A DNA stretch of 64,000 nucleotides from Verrucomicrobiaceae bacterium. Its GTDB lineage: Bacteria; Verrucomicrobiota; Verrucomicrobiia; Verrucomicrobiales; Verrucomicrobiaceae. This document shows, one piece after another, positions 40,088-49,026 of this stretch. The position numbers were made by a program, and so were the translations under genes. How positions within the stretch are numbered: position 1 is the stretch's first letter; every line of letters starts with the position of its first letter. Location of the stretch: assembly GCA_027490195.1 (NCBI GenBank), contig JAIXYN010000099.1:102353-166352 (forward strand), in the 5' to 3' direction. Below the pieces are notes generated by a model. That model was given only the letters and a program-made list of their open reading frames with translations, was not told the DNA's origin and ran no database searches.

Positions 40088-41513
40088 ACCGCACCTTCAC
40101 GCGCAGCATCGGTGCGGAGCGTGTGCCGTTTTCCTTGGTGGCGAAGGCGTGGACGAGGCCGCTGTCTTGGGTCTCGTTGGTCTCGCGGCAGATGATCAGG
40201 GTGGCGATCTGATTGGTGTCCGCATTCAGGAAATCGGCGAGGTCTTTGCCGCGCAGTTTGCGGGTGCCACGGTTGATGCCTTGGGCGATCTCGAACTTGC
40301 CGAGGAGTTTGACTTTGGCGGCCACGGGCAGGTGGCTCTCGGGCTGCGCGGGATCATGCGCGGGGGCTTTCTGCCAGTTCAGCCCGGCTTCTTCCCAGGC
40401 GTCCGCGCTTTCATCCAGCACGCCATACACGGCGAAGGTGCTGTCCGGCACGAAGCTGGCGAAGCCGAGTTCGCTGGGCTCAATGGTCAGCACGAGTTCG
40501 GCGTCTTCGAGGGTGCGTCCGCTGAATTTGCTGAGGTCAAAGGCGATGTAGCCTTTGCGGTTGAGGTCGGGCTTGGTGTCCCGGCTGTGCTTCACGCGGA
40601 AGAAGGGGTGCGTGCCGAAGTCGCTCGGCGCTTTGTCGGAAGACTGGATGTAGCTGTCTTTGCCACGGCCAAACGCGGTGGTGATGGCCTGCCAGCCGTC
40701 TCCGGCATCCATGACGATGGAGGGCTGCCAGCGGCTGGGCTCGGCATCGGCGTCATCACCGGCAGAGGGGTGCATCTGCCGCTGCGACCAGCCACGGTCC
40801 ACGCGCTGGCCTTTTTCCAGCTTCTTGGTAGCGGCACCGGTCTTGTCGTCCACCTCCACGAGGCCTTCCATGACTTGCACGAGATACTTGCCGTCTTCTC
40901 CGGCGCTGAGGCCGAACTTGGTGCCCCAGTCGATGACTTTGGCGTCCTTGGTGTCGATGCTGAATCCTTTGGCCTGAGGTGGGACTTCGGCCACCAGTGT
41001 GCCACGGCGCAGCTTGCAGTTCATGCCGTCCAGCACTTCCACCGTTGCGGGGGCCTCCAGCACCAGCTCCGCGCCGCTGTCAAAGCGCAGCACGGCTAGG
41101 CCTTCGATCAAATCGAGCATGCCCGGCTTCAAGCGTGCGCCTTCCACCGTGGGCAGGCTGCTGCCGGCCCACTGGCACTGCTGCGCACGGATCAGCGTGG
41201 CCACCGTGCCATCGCGCGTGCTTTGCAGCCAGAAGACGCCAAAGGTGATGCATGCGGCTGCTGCAGCGGTGATGGCATGACGCCACCAGACCGGCTTGGC
41301 GGTCGCTTGGCTCACAGGAGCCGCTTGCTGAGTGTGCCAGGAGTCGTCGAAGCACAGCTCGGCACGTTGATGCAGGGCTTTGGCAAAGAAGGTGCGCGCC
41401 TCTGCATTTTCACGCAGTTCGGTCTCCAGTGCGGCCACCTCGGCGGCGCTGAGTTTTTCGTCGGCGTAGCGCTCGGAGAGCTCCAGCAGTCTGAATTGAT
41501 CGGCAGGCTTCAT
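40086..41513 (-). CDS. FecR-like anti-sigma factor with carbohydrate-binding-like C-terminus
   Basis: The 475-residue product starts with a sigma-factor-binding head (residues 1-75), a membrane helix (AAAAACITFGVFWL) and a FecR domain (LDLIEGLAVLRFDSGAELVLEAPATVEV). The C-terminal 200 residues are a DNRLRE/CBM96-type beta domain (GKDSYIQSSDK, YIAFDLSKFSGRTLEDAELVLTI, NATDSTFAVYGV-like part). This FecR plus binding-domain layout is typical of Verrucomicrobiota and Planctomycetota, where it links polymer sensing to an ECF sigma factor. The sigma gene overlaps its start by 4 bp (41510-41513). Signal transduction across the membrane is inferred. Confidence 0.87.
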   Translation of the reverse strand: MKPADQFRLLELSERYADEKLSAAEVAALETELRENAEARTFFAKALHQRAELCFDDSWHTQQAAPVSQATAKPVWWRHAITAAAAACITFGVFWLQSTRDGTVATLIRAQQCQWAGSSLPTVEGARLKPGMLDLIEGLAVLRFDSGAELVLEAPATVEVLDGMNCKLRRGTLVAEVPPQAKGFSIDTKDAKVIDWGTKFGLSAGEDGKYLVQVMEGLVEVDDKTGAATKKLEKGQRVDRGWSQRQMHPSAGDDADAEPSRWQPSIVMDAGDGWQAITTAFGRGKDSYIQSSDKAPSDFGTHPFFRVKHSRDTKPDLNRKGYIAFDLSKFSGRTLEDAELVLTIEPSELGFASFVPDSTFAVYGVLDESADAWEEAGLNWQKAPAHDPAQPESHLPVAAKVKLLGKFEIAQGINRGTRKLRGKDLADFLNADTNQIATLIICRETNETQDSGLVHAFATKENGTRSAPMLRVKVR

Positions 41514-42040
41514 GATTCGGCTCCTTCCAGTTGGAGTTCCTTTTCCACGCAGGTCATCAAGTTCATGCGGATGCGGCTCAGAGCACGATACACCGCGCCC
41601 ACCGTGCTGCGGATGCGCTCGGCCACGCCATCGATCTCCAGGTCCTCATAGTAGCGTAGCGTGACGAGCTGACGGTGTGCGGCGGGCAGCTTGGCCACGC
41701 AGGCGCGCAGGGCATCGCCCCGGCGGTCGCCGCTGTCGCTGAGCTTGGAGACTTCATCGTGCAGCAGTTCCAGCATCTCATCGCTCAGCGGTGTGGCCTC
41801 CCGCTTCTTCTGGCGTCGATGCGTGAGCACCTGATGAAAGGCCGTCTTGCGCGCCCAGGCCAGGAAATGGGTGCCGCTCTCGTATTGATCAAAGCAGCGC
41901 CACAGGATCATCTTCGTCTGCTGCAGGATGTCATCCGCGTCATGTGGGGCCGGTACCATGCTGTGAACGTAAACGCCCAAGGCACGATCATGACTCGTGA
42001 GCAGTTCGAGGAATTCCTGGGTGCGGTCGTTGTCTGGCAT
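41510..42040 (-). CDS. ECF-type RNA polymerase sigma factor
   Basis: The ATG at 42040 gives 176 residues (MPDNDRTQEF); the in-frame extension to 42241 runs through repeats and is rejected. Region 2 reads DADDILQQTKMILWRCFDQYESGTHFLAWARKTAFHQ and region 4 LPAAHRQLVTLRYYEDLEIDGVAERI with HTH residues. It lacks region 3, as in ECF sigma factors. Its stop overlaps the FecR-type start by 4 bp, so the pair are co-translated and the FecR protein is the predicted anti-sigma. The mirrored-word repeat 42109-42303 lies upstream. Confidence 0.9.
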   Translation of the reverse strand: MPDNDRTQEFLELLTSHDRALGVYVHSMVPAPHDADDILQQTKMILWRCFDQYESGTHFLAWARKTAFHQVLTHRRQKKREATPLSDEMLELLHDEVSKLSDSGDRRGDALRACVAKLPAAHRQLVTLRYYEDLEIDGVAERIRSTVGAVYRALSRIRMNLMTCVEKELQLEGAES

Positions 42041-42108
42041 GGCGTGGGCGTGGTACGGTAATCCTATAAGGCCACGGGGGCGGGGATTTGGACAGAGAGT
42101 TGGAAGAA

Positions 42109-42325
42109 GTTTGCGATTGTTTGCAGTGGTTTGCGATGGTTTGCAGTTGAGCCAGAGGAGCCGGAGGCAGAAGCGCAGGGAGGGTGGCGGGGCCGTCATG
42201 CACCCGCCCAGCAGGATACGCCTCCATGAATGAGCAGGCACCCGAGCAGCGAGTCTTCAACCACCGCAAACCACTGCAAACCATTGCCAACCACCGCAAA
42301 CGCTTGCGCAGCAAGCCCTCAGGGA
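42109..42325. repeat. Mirrored decamer-word repeat, copy 1 (GTTTGC words)
   Basis: GTTTGCGATT/GTTTGCAGTG/GTTTGCGATG/GTTTGCAGTT in 10-bp steps (42109-42149) are mirrored by CAAACC-type words at 42259-42303. A hairpin module (GCTTGC-GCA-GCAAGC) follows, identical over 25 nt to the copy at 58379. It lies between the sigma factor and thioredoxin-like genes, overlapping the last codons of the latter by a few bases. Confidence 0.9.
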
Positions 42326-43257
42326 GCTTCAATCGTCGCATCAATCTTCTTCAACGCGACCCACAGGGCCGGATCTTCAGGGTGTCCATTGAAGAGCACT
42401 TTCCCCTCAGGCGAGAGCAGGACCATGCGGGGGATCGTGGTCACGTCGAGGGCCTTGGTGTAGGGGCGCTCCGCTGGCTCGACGAGCCAGGGTAAGGTGG
42501 CGTTTTGCTCCTGGCGGATGCGTTCGGCGGTGGCCTCTGCCGTGGCCTCGGCGGTGCCGTCGTCCTTGTTCATTGCTGCCACGACGATGCCGTGAGAGGA
42601 GAGCGCCGCGGCCTTCTTTTTGAGTGCAGGCATCAGGTTCATGCAGGGGCCGCACCAGGAGGCCCAGAAGTCCACCAGTAGGGCCTTCTTTCCGCCCAAC
42701 ACATCGTTCAGCGTGGTGGCTTCTCCTGTCGAGGTGGTCATCGGAATTTTGAGATCAATGGCCAGTGCCGCCATCTTGGCTTCGAGACGAAACTTCTCGA
42801 CTGCCTGGAGAAAGACCGGGGCCTGCTGCGGATTGAGCCAGATGGCTTCGAGGATGTTCTTTTTAAAACCGTCGGCATCCTGTGCCTCTTCTGCTTTCAA
42901 GGCCTTGATGAAGGCGACGAAGGCTTTCACCGCTTCCACGTTCGGCAGTGCGGCGGCGCTGGCCTGGTCAAAACTGCTGGCGAGGATTTCCACCTCGGGC
43001 AGGATTTTGAGCAGGAAGGGCGTGCTTTGATGCCGCAGGCCCCAGACGAGCTTGGCCTCGATGATCTGCTGTCGCAGCACCCCGGCTTTGTTGGCCTCTT
43101 TGACCAGTTTCTGCAGATCTTCCTCAGTGGTGTCTTGAGCAAAAAGCCGCTGCACCAGTGCCTGGACACCGGCTGCGGACTCCTCCGCAGCAGGGGCCTG
43201 GGCATGCAGAGAGAACTGGCCGCAGCAGAGGAGCAAAAGACAGATAACAGATTTCAT
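42319..43257 (-). CDS. TlpA-like thioredoxin-family protein
   Basis: The start MKSVICLLLLCCGQFSLHA gives a 312-residue secreted protein; the upstream ATG at 43365 is less likely. An N-terminal helical part is followed by a thioredoxin fold with WCGPC (in DFWASWCGPCMNLMPALKKK). Later TTIPRMVLLSPEGKVLFNG gives the cis-Pro region. TlpA/ResA-type proteins reduce periplasmic disulfides, for example in cytochrome c maturation. The last codons fall within the mirrored repeat at 42259-42325. A divergent DUF1080 gene follows at 43368. Confidence 0.85.
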   Translation of the reverse strand: MKSVICLLLLCCGQFSLHAQAPAAEESAAGVQALVQRLFAQDTTEEDLQKLVKEANKAGVLRQQIIEAKLVWGLRHQSTPFLLKILPEVEILASSFDQASAAALPNVEAVKAFVAFIKALKAEEAQDADGFKKNILEAIWLNPQQAPVFLQAVEKFRLEAKMAALAIDLKIPMTTSTGEATTLNDVLGGKKALLVDFWASWCGPCMNLMPALKKKAAALSSHGIVVAAMNKDDGTAEATAEATAERIRQEQNATLPWLVEPAERPYTKALDVTTIPRMVLLSPEGKVLFNGHPEDPALWVALKKIDATIEAP

Positions 43258-43367
43258 GAAGCGAGAATCGTCCCGATTTTTGTGACCAATGTCGAGCAGA
43301 AAGTGACCATCCTCGGGCGGAATGAAAGATGCCTCTCGCCGGGCGCGACTCCTGAGTCTCTTCATCC

Positions 43368-44813
43368 ATGAAACTCACACTGACCCTGACACTCCTCCTC
43401 GCCACAGCCGCGTTTTGCCGCGCTGCGGACAACACCCCACCGGAAGGTTTTACCGCACTCTTCAACGGCAAGGACCTTTCTGGATGGTATGGCTGGGGCA
43501 CCCAGGACCCGACTGACCTGTGGAAGATGACGCCTGAGGAGCAGGCCGCGTATAAGAAGAAGTCCGTCGATGGCGGACTCGTGGATGCCAAGGGCAATGA
43601 CAAGGGCGACCACGTCAACGCGCACTGGAAGGTGGAAGACGGCCAACTCGTCAATGACGGCAAAGGTTTGTACCTCACCACGGACAAGGACTACGGCGAC
43701 TTCGAGCTCATGGTGGACTACAAGATGCTCCCCCTCGGCGACAGCGGCATCTACCTGCGCGGCATTCCCCAGGTGCAGATCTGGGACTTCACGGAGAAGG
43801 ACGAAAAAGCCGTGGCACTGGGCAAGCCCTTCGGTTCCGGCGGTCTTTGGAACAACAAGAGCCCTGAGGGCAAGAACCCCCTGAAGCTCATGGACAAGCC
43901 CCTGGGCGAATGGAACACCTTCCTCATCCGCATGGTCGGCGAGCGCGCGACGGTGACCTTCAACGGTGAAGTCGTCGTGAAGAACGCGGTGCTGGAAAAC
44001 TTCTTCGCCAACAAGAAGGCTGGCTACCTTGCCTACGGCAAAAAAGACGCCAAGGCTGCTGACAAGCCTGCTGAGAAAGTGCCAAACGGCTGGTTCCCAG
44101 ATCCTGCTTTTGCCAAGGGCCCCATTCAGCTCCAGACCCACGGCAGCGAAATCCGCTGGAAGAACGTTTATATTCGCGAGATCTCCGCTGAAGAAGCCAA
44201 CAAGGAACTGGCAGGCAGCTGGGCCGAAGAAGGCTTCAAGGAATACGTCAACGGCAAGGACCTCAGCAATTGGCAGGGTGCCGTGGACAGCTACGAAGTG
44301 GTGGACGGCGCGATCACCTGCAAGCCCGGCAAAGGCGGCGATCTGCTGACCAAGGAAGAATTCGAAAACGGTACCATCCGCGTGGAGTTCAAGCTCCCAG
44401 CCGCTGGCAACAACGGCATCGCCCTGCGCACGCCGCTGGGTGGTCACTCCGCCTCCGACGGCCTTGAGCTCCAGGTCATCGACAGCGACGGCTACAACGC
44501 CAAGCAGGCCGCCGCCGGCAAGAAGGGCCTGGAGCCCTATCAGTACCACGGTTCCCTCTACCACACCGCCGGTGCCAAGCACGGCTACCTCCGCCCCGTG
44601 GGCGAGTGGAACTTCCAGGAAATCCAGGTCGATGGCCAGAAGATCAAAGTCATCCTCAACGGCACCAAGATCCTCGACGTGGACATCGATAAACTCGACC
44701 GCAGCCAGATCGCGCATCCGCCGAAGGGATTGGATCACACGAAGGGGTTTATTGGATTTGCCGGGCATAGCGATCCTGTGGTGTTCCGGAGCTTTAAGGT
44801 GAAGGCGAAGTAA
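43368..44813 (+). CDS. Secreted protein with two DUF1080 (3-keto-disaccharide hydrolase-like) domains
   Basis: A 481-residue secreted protein (MKLTLTLTLLLATAAFCRAAD). The first DUF1080 domain (about 25-265) has GFTALFNGKDLSGWYGW, DFELMVDYKMLPLGDSGIYLRG, LGEWNTFLIRMVGERATVTFNG and ends before the linker; the second (about 280-481) has EYVNGKDLSNWQG, TIRVEFKLPAAGNNGIALRT and QEIQVDGQKIKVILNG. Such tandem DUF1080 enzymes are frequent in Planctomycetota and Verrucomicrobiota and cleave 3-keto-glycosides in sugar use. A strong terminator follows. Confidence 0.9.
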   Translation: MKLTLTLTLLLATAAFCRAADNTPPEGFTALFNGKDLSGWYGWGTQDPTDLWKMTPEEQAAYKKKSVDGGLVDAKGNDKGDHVNAHWKVEDGQLVNDGKGLYLTTDKDYGDFELMVDYKMLPLGDSGIYLRGIPQVQIWDFTEKDEKAVALGKPFGSGGLWNNKSPEGKNPLKLMDKPLGEWNTFLIRMVGERATVTFNGEVVVKNAVLENFFANKKAGYLAYGKKDAKAADKPAEKVPNGWFPDPAFAKGPIQLQTHGSEIRWKNVYIREISAEEANKELAGSWAEEGFKEYVNGKDLSNWQGAVDSYEVVDGAITCKPGKGGDLLTKEEFENGTIRVEFKLPAAGNNGIALRTPLGGHSASDGLELQVIDSDGYNAKQAAAGKKGLEPYQYHGSLYHTAGAKHGYLRPVGEWNFQEIQVDGQKIKVILNGTKILDVDIDKLDRSQIAHPPKGLDHTKGFIGFAGHSDPVVFRSFKVKAK

Positions 44814-44820
44814 GCACGGC

Positions 44821-44897
44821 GCTGCACTGCGGTGCAGCAAGATGCGCTGATTGACCCAAGCATCACCCGTCAGGCCGCGAGGTCTGGCGGGTTTTTG
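44821..44897 (+). terminator. Hairpin and terminator after the double DUF1080 gene
   Basis: GCTGCAC-TGCG-GTGCAGC (44821-44838) is a perfect stem. A CCCGTCAGGCC/GGTCTGGCGGG stem with two wobble pairs (44865-44891) is followed by T5 and is the terminator. Confidence 0.8.
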
Positions 44898-44968
44898 TTT
44901 GGGGGGGGCTTGGGTCGAAGAAAGGGACCGAACGGACAAAGAGTCACCGATTTGTGAAGTGCCTCGTG

Positions 44969-45252
44969 GGCCAAAGGCCCACAGGATTCAGCCCAGGGCG
45001 CTGCGAGGAACGAGCAAGCCTTGGGTTTTGGTGACGACCCACCCGCCCCTCCGAAGGCCGCGCTCTGAAGGAGCGCAGGAGAGGGGGCGAATGGGTATGC
45101 TCCGCGAATGGTCGCCATATCCGCAGGCCGCGTCCTCCCGCGCCCATTCAGGGCGCGACCTTGGGCAAGGCGGTCGTTATGCGTGGGACCCAGGGCAGCA
45201 CTCGCCAAGGCTCGGCCCGCCCTGGGCTGAGTCCTTCGCGCCGTTGGCGCGG
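44969..45252. repeat. Inverted pair of multi-hairpin REP-like repeat, copy 2
   Basis: Forward half 44969-45077: GGGCCAAAGGCCC, then CCCAGGGC...GCCTTGGG, then CGCTC-TGAAG-GAGCG. Reverse half 45131-45252 has the same parts mirrored. No gene is enclosed. The two lie just before the transposase-bearing copy. The stretch to 45363 shows no gene. Confidence 0.85.
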
Positions 45253-45363
45253 CAGCAGGTCGCTCACGTCGGGAAAGGAGATCATCGCAGGCATCGGTGG
45301 CGCGGCAGCAGGGAGGCGCGCCTGAGGGGCGCTGAAAGCGTCGTGGGCATCTTTGGCCTCACC

Positions 45364-45407
45364 GGCATCGCAGGCATCGCAGGCATCGTTGGCATCGTTG
45401 GCATCGC
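45364..45407. repeat. Short GGCATCGCA tandem repeat
   Basis: Five 9-bp copies of GGCATCGCA/GGCATCGTT run directly into the transposase-bearing element. Related GCATCG words occur a little upstream. Confidence 0.75.
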
Positions 45408-46260
45408 GGGCCAAAGGCCCGCAGGAGTCAGCCCAGGGCGCTGCGAGGAACGAGCAAGCCCTGGGTTTTGTGACGACGCACCCGCCCCTCCCAAGGCCGC
45501 GCTCTGAAGGAGCGCGGGAGAGGTGGCGAACTCGTCTGAACCCTTGATGGTCGCCTTTCGCGCTGCACACGCTCCCGGTGCTCGTTCAGGTTGCGCAAGC
45601 GCTGGGTTGCAAAAATAACCTGGTTATCGTTTCATCCAGGCCGCGCTCCAGCGGAGCGCATTAATCCGTTCACCCTTGCCTGCATGCCTCAATCACTCGC
45701 CAAGGTTTACATCCATCTCATTTTCTCCACAAAAGGGCGCGAGAAGGTGATCCCTCGGCACCTGCATCCAGAATTGCATGATTACATGGGTGGCATCCTC
45801 CGTGATCTGGGCTGCACGGCGGTGGAGATCAACACGGAGCCGGATCATGCGCATGTGCTTTTTCTGCTCTCACGCACAGAGACCTTGGGCGACATCGTGC
45901 GTCAGGTGAAAACAGGATCGACGGAGTGGTTGCAAAAGCAGTTGCCGATCCTGCGGAATTTTCATTGGCAGAATGGTTATGGGGCTTTCTCCGTCAGCCA
46001 GTCGAATCTGGCGGAGGTGAAGGAATACATCCGCGATCAGCAGCGGCATCATCAGGTGATGAGTTTCCAGGAGGAGTTCCGGCGCTTTCTTGCGAAGTAT
46101 GAAGTCGAATATGATGAGAGGTATGTGTGGGATTGAAGCACTGTCTCCCGCGCACCGTTGGTGCGCCACGATTTTGGAAACGGTGGTGTTTGCGTGAACC
46201 CAGGGCTTGCTCGTTCCTCGCAGCGCCCTGGGCTGAGTCCTGCGGCCCTTCAGGCCGCGA
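45408..46260. mobile_element. REP-flanked IS200-like element (transposase-bearing copy)
   Basis: A forward multi-hairpin half (45408-45521) and a reverse half (46142-46260) enclose only the transposase gene 45684-46136. The core 37 nt is identical in both halves and in the copy at 38540. Each half has the GGGCC, CCCAGGGC and GCGCTC hairpins in the same order. This is the arrangement of REP-associated tyrosine transposases, where the hairpins are the substrate. The left half carries an extra GGTTATCG region near 45620. Confidence 0.85.
45684..46136 (+). CDS. IS200/IS605-type HUH transposase (RAYT-like)
   Basis: The ATG at 45684 gives 150 residues, the normal TnpA size. His55-Ala56-His57 forms the HUH metal site (TEPDHAHVLFLL) and Tyr115 in VKEYIRDQQRHHQ is the expected nucleophile. 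Other typical parts are VYIHLIFSTKGRE at the start, a helix near KTGSTEWLQ and the C-terminal HHQVMSFQEEFRRFLAKY. Such enzymes cut and join single-stranded DNA at hairpin feet without target duplication. The flanking inverted hairpin halves are the likely ends. It looks intact, so it may be active. Confidence 0.92.
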   Translation: MPQSLAKVYIHLIFSTKGREKVIPRHLHPELHDYMGGILRDLGCTAVEINTEPDHAHVLFLLSRTETLGDIVRQVKTGSTEWLQKQLPILRNFHWQNGYGAFSVSQSNLAEVKEYIRDQQRHHQVMSFQEEFRRFLAKYEVEYDERYVWD

Positions 46261-46475
46261 GGGGAGTTATGCGGCCCCTTCAAGCCGCTAGGGTTATGCG
46301 GCCTCAGGTAAAAACGGTTCGCCTGGCCGGGCTGTCGCTCGCCATTGTCACCCGGCTTCGGCTATTACACGTCTTCTCCGTCTTGGTCTGAACGCATGGC
46401 GCGAGCGAATCCTGCTGGAGTGGTCCGCGCATGGAATGTGCGGTGCATGCTCGCCTTGCCGTCCAACGGGCCGTC

Positions 46476-46530
46476 TCGTGGGCCAAAGGCCCGCAGGAGT
46501 CAGCCCTTCAGGCCGGGCTGTCTCATGCCG
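46476..46530. repeat. Partial REP-like half repeat
   Basis: GTGGGCCAAAGGCCCGCAGG followed by AGTCAGCCC matches the outer part of the element halves; the CCCAGGGC stem is replaced by a GGCC-rich palindrome. This single partial copy lies between the element and parE. The rest of 46261-46610 shows short palindromes and no gene. Confidence 0.6.
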
Positions 46531-46610
46531 CTGCGTTGATACAGCGGCGCTTCAGGCCAGCTTCATCTCGCTTGGCCCCAGTCATACAACGGTTTATCGT
46601 GTGCGCTGCC

Positions 46611-48560
46611 TCACGCTGCCTCCGCCAGCACCTTGGTCTCCGCTACGTCCTTGAACTCCAGCTCCTCTTCGATGCGTAGATTTTCCACGATGTAGGTCTG
46701 GCGCTCGGGGGTGTTTTTGCCCATGTAGAAGGAGAGCATCTCCTTCACGCTGCGGTGCTCGGAGGGGATGGGTTTGCCTTCGGCATCGACTTCGTGGTCG
46801 CGGACTTTCACGGGCTCCAGACGCATGTTGGGTCCGATGAAATGCTTGAACTCATCCGGGCTGATTTCACCGAGGCCTTTGAAGCGGGTGATCTCGGCGG
46901 TCTTGCCGCAGCGGTGGATGGCGCGCTGGCGCTCGTCGTCGCTGTAGCAATAGTAGGTTTCCTTTTTGTTGCGCACGCGGAAGAGCGGCGTCTGCAGAAT
47001 GTAGAGGTGGCCTTTGCGCACGAGTTCGGGGAAGAACTGCAGGAAATACGTGATCATCAGCAGGCGGATGTGCATGCCGTCCACGTCGGCATCGGTGGCG
47101 AGCACGACGCGGTTGAAGCGGAGTTCTTCGAGGTCTTCTTCAATCTGCAAGGCGTTGGCGAGAAGATAAAACTCCTCGTTTTCATAGACGATCTTGCGGG
47201 TGAGGCCAAAGCAGTTGAGCGGCTTGCCGCGCAGGCTGAAGACGGCCTGCGTCTCCACATCGCGGCTCTTGGTGATGCTGCCGGAGGCGCTGTCGCCTTC
47301 GGTGATGAAGAGGGTGCTGTCCTCGCGGCGCTTGTCCTTGGTGTCGAAGTGCACACGGCAGTCGCGCAGCTTCTTGTTGCAGACCTTGGCCTTGCGGGCG
47401 TTTTCACGGGCGGCCTTCTGGATGCCGCTGATCTCTTTGCGCTCGCGCTCGTTGGAGTTGATCTTTTCCTGCAGCGACTTGGCGATGTCGGCGTGCTTGT
47501 GGAGGAAGTTGTCGAGCTGCGCGGTGATGACGCTGGTGATGTGGCCGCGCAGATTCCGCCCGTTCGTTTCCATGTGGGTGGAGCCGAGCTTGGTCTTGGT
47601 CTGGGACTCGAAGATGGGCTCTTGTACTTTGACGCTGACAGCGGCGATAAGGCTGCCGCGCACGTCGGCGGGATCGAACTGCTTTTTGTAAAACTCGCGG
47701 CACTCCTGCACGATGGCCTCGCGGAAGGCGGCGAGGTGGGTGCCGCCCTGCGTGGTGTGCTGGCCGTTGACGAAGCTGTAGTACTCTTCGCCGTAGCCGG
47801 TGCCGTGGGTAAAGGCGACTTCCACATCCTTGCCGACCAGGTGGATGATGGGGTATTGCGGCTCTTCGGTGAGCTTGGCGCGGATGAGGTCCATCAGGCC
47901 GTCCTTGGACTTGAACTTCTCTTCACCTGCCGAAGTGCGCAGGAGCAGGGTGAGGCCGGGATTGAGCCAGGCGTAGAAGCGCAGCATCTCACGCACAAAG
48001 TCGATGCGGTAGTGGGTGTCTTCCGCGAAGCTCTCGGCATCGGCACGGAAGGCGATGCGGGTGCCGTTTGGCTCGGTGCAGGGCGTGGGTTTGCCCATGT
48101 CATAAACGACGATGCCCTGGCTGAACTCGATGGAGCGCGTCTGGTTTTCGCGGATGGCCTGGATCTCGAAGAACTCGGACAAAGCGTTCACCGCCTTGAT
48201 GCCGACGCCGTTGAGACCGACGGAGCGCTTGAAGACTTCGCTGTCGTATTTGGCACCGGTGTTGATCTGCGCGGCGCACTCCAGCAGCTTGCCGAGCGGG
48301 ATGCCACGGCCGTAGTCGCGCACATTGACGGTCTGGTCGTCCGCAATGGTGATCTCGATGCTGTTGCCGTAGCCCATGACGTGCTCGTCGATGCAGTTGT
48401 CCAGCACCTCCTTGAGCAGGACGTAGATGCCATCCTCCGGCAGGGCACCGTCTCCCAGCTTGCCGATGTACATGCCGGGGCGCAGGCGGATGTGCTCGCG
48501 CCAGTCGAGGGATTTGATGGAGTCTTCAGTGTAACCGTGAGCGGGGGCGGGGGTGGCCAT
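46611..48560 (-). CDS. parE: DNA topoisomerase IV subunit B (type IIA, GyrB/ParE family)
   Basis: The 649-residue protein carries the GHKL ATPase domain (DNCIDEHVMGYGNSI, GRGIPLGK, the GLNGVGIKAVNALSEFF motif) and a C-terminal Toprim domain (FITEGDSASGSI, VVLATDADVDGMHI). These are the E and DxD acidic residues. The length and sequence fit ParE better than GyrB, which is usually near 800 residues. It would form topoisomerase IV with ParC for decatenation; parC is not in the window, where the gene downstream is replaced by the transposase element. A gyrB is expected elsewhere. Confidence 0.85.
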   Translation of the reverse strand: MATPAPAHGYTEDSIKSLDWREHIRLRPGMYIGKLGDGALPEDGIYVLLKEVLDNCIDEHVMGYGNSIEITIADDQTVNVRDYGRGIPLGKLLECAAQINTGAKYDSEVFKRSVGLNGVGIKAVNALSEFFEIQAIRENQTRSIEFSQGIVVYDMGKPTPCTEPNGTRIAFRADAESFAEDTHYRIDFVREMLRFYAWLNPGLTLLLRTSAGEEKFKSKDGLMDLIRAKLTEEPQYPIIHLVGKDVEVAFTHGTGYGEEYYSFVNGQHTTQGGTHLAAFREAIVQECREFYKKQFDPADVRGSLIAAVSVKVQEPIFESQTKTKLGSTHMETNGRNLRGHITSVITAQLDNFLHKHADIAKSLQEKINSNERERKEISGIQKAARENARKAKVCNKKLRDCRVHFDTKDKRREDSTLFITEGDSASGSITKSRDVETQAVFSLRGKPLNCFGLTRKIVYENEEFYLLANALQIEEDLEELRFNRVVLATDADVDGMHIRLLMITYFLQFFPELVRKGHLYILQTPLFRVRNKKETYYCYSDDERQRAIHRCGKTAEITRFKGLGEISPDEFKHFIGPNMRLEPVKVRDHEVDAEGKPIPSEHRSVKEMLSFYMGKNTPERQTYIVENLRIEEELEFKDVAETKVLAEAA

Positions 48561-48569
48561 GGAAAGGGG

Positions 48570-48612
48570 GAATGACGAAATCAGAATGACGAATGCAGAA
48601 TGACTGATTTGA
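48570..48612. repeat. AATGACGA word repeat before parE
   Basis: AATGACGAAATCAG, AATGACGAATGCAG and AATGACTGATTT follow each other in the 466-bp gap between parE and the sugar epimerase. The mirror words (ATTC, CATTC) are present but loosely at 48810-48830. It resembles other word repeats here but is less complete. The rest of the gap contains no gene. Confidence 0.6.
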
Positions 48613-48801
48613 AATGGCAGAGAGGGCAGGGGGTGTCAAGCGGGTGTACTGGTCGTATGAGCAGCGAAGGGGGGCGGGGGACGCCCGAAGACCAACCATT
48701 TCCCGCAGATTCAGAAAACCCGCGGATTTATTGCTCAGGCAATCTGTGGGAATCCGGTCTGGTTTCCGTGATGTTGAAATAACGGAGTGCCACTTATCCC
48801 C

Positions 48802-48975
48802 GGTCTTTTTCATTTCCCATTCTTTATCTTTTACCGCCAATTTTTTACCAGCCTGAATCAGTCAGCACTCTTTAGGAGAGTTTGAAGCAGGAAGCCGTGC
48901 CGCGTGCAAATGGGGCTACCTTCAAGCCGCCAATCCATGGCTGGTAAAAGATTCAGGGTAAAAGATTTTTCCTGA
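48802..48975. repeat. Mirrored word repeat, GGTAAAAGAT words, copy 1
   Basis: CTTTTACCGCC and TTTTTTACCAGCC at 48822-48853 are mirrored by GGCTGGTAAAAGATTCAGGG and GGTAAAAGATTTTTCC at 48938-48972. The same word is used at 59666-59738. Confidence 0.8.
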
Positions 48976-49026
48976 GTCGGACTGTCCCAAGAGATGTCGC
49001 TTGCAATGAACCAGGCTTCCTCAGCC

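Noticed and set aside
43362..44939. 525-residue minus-strand frame antisense to the double DUF1080 gene
   Set aside because: The plus strand carries two clear DUF1080 domains with signal peptide.
46755..48575. 606-residue plus-strand frame antisense to parE
   Set aside because: parE has complete GHKL and Toprim motifs; the plus frame has no domain.
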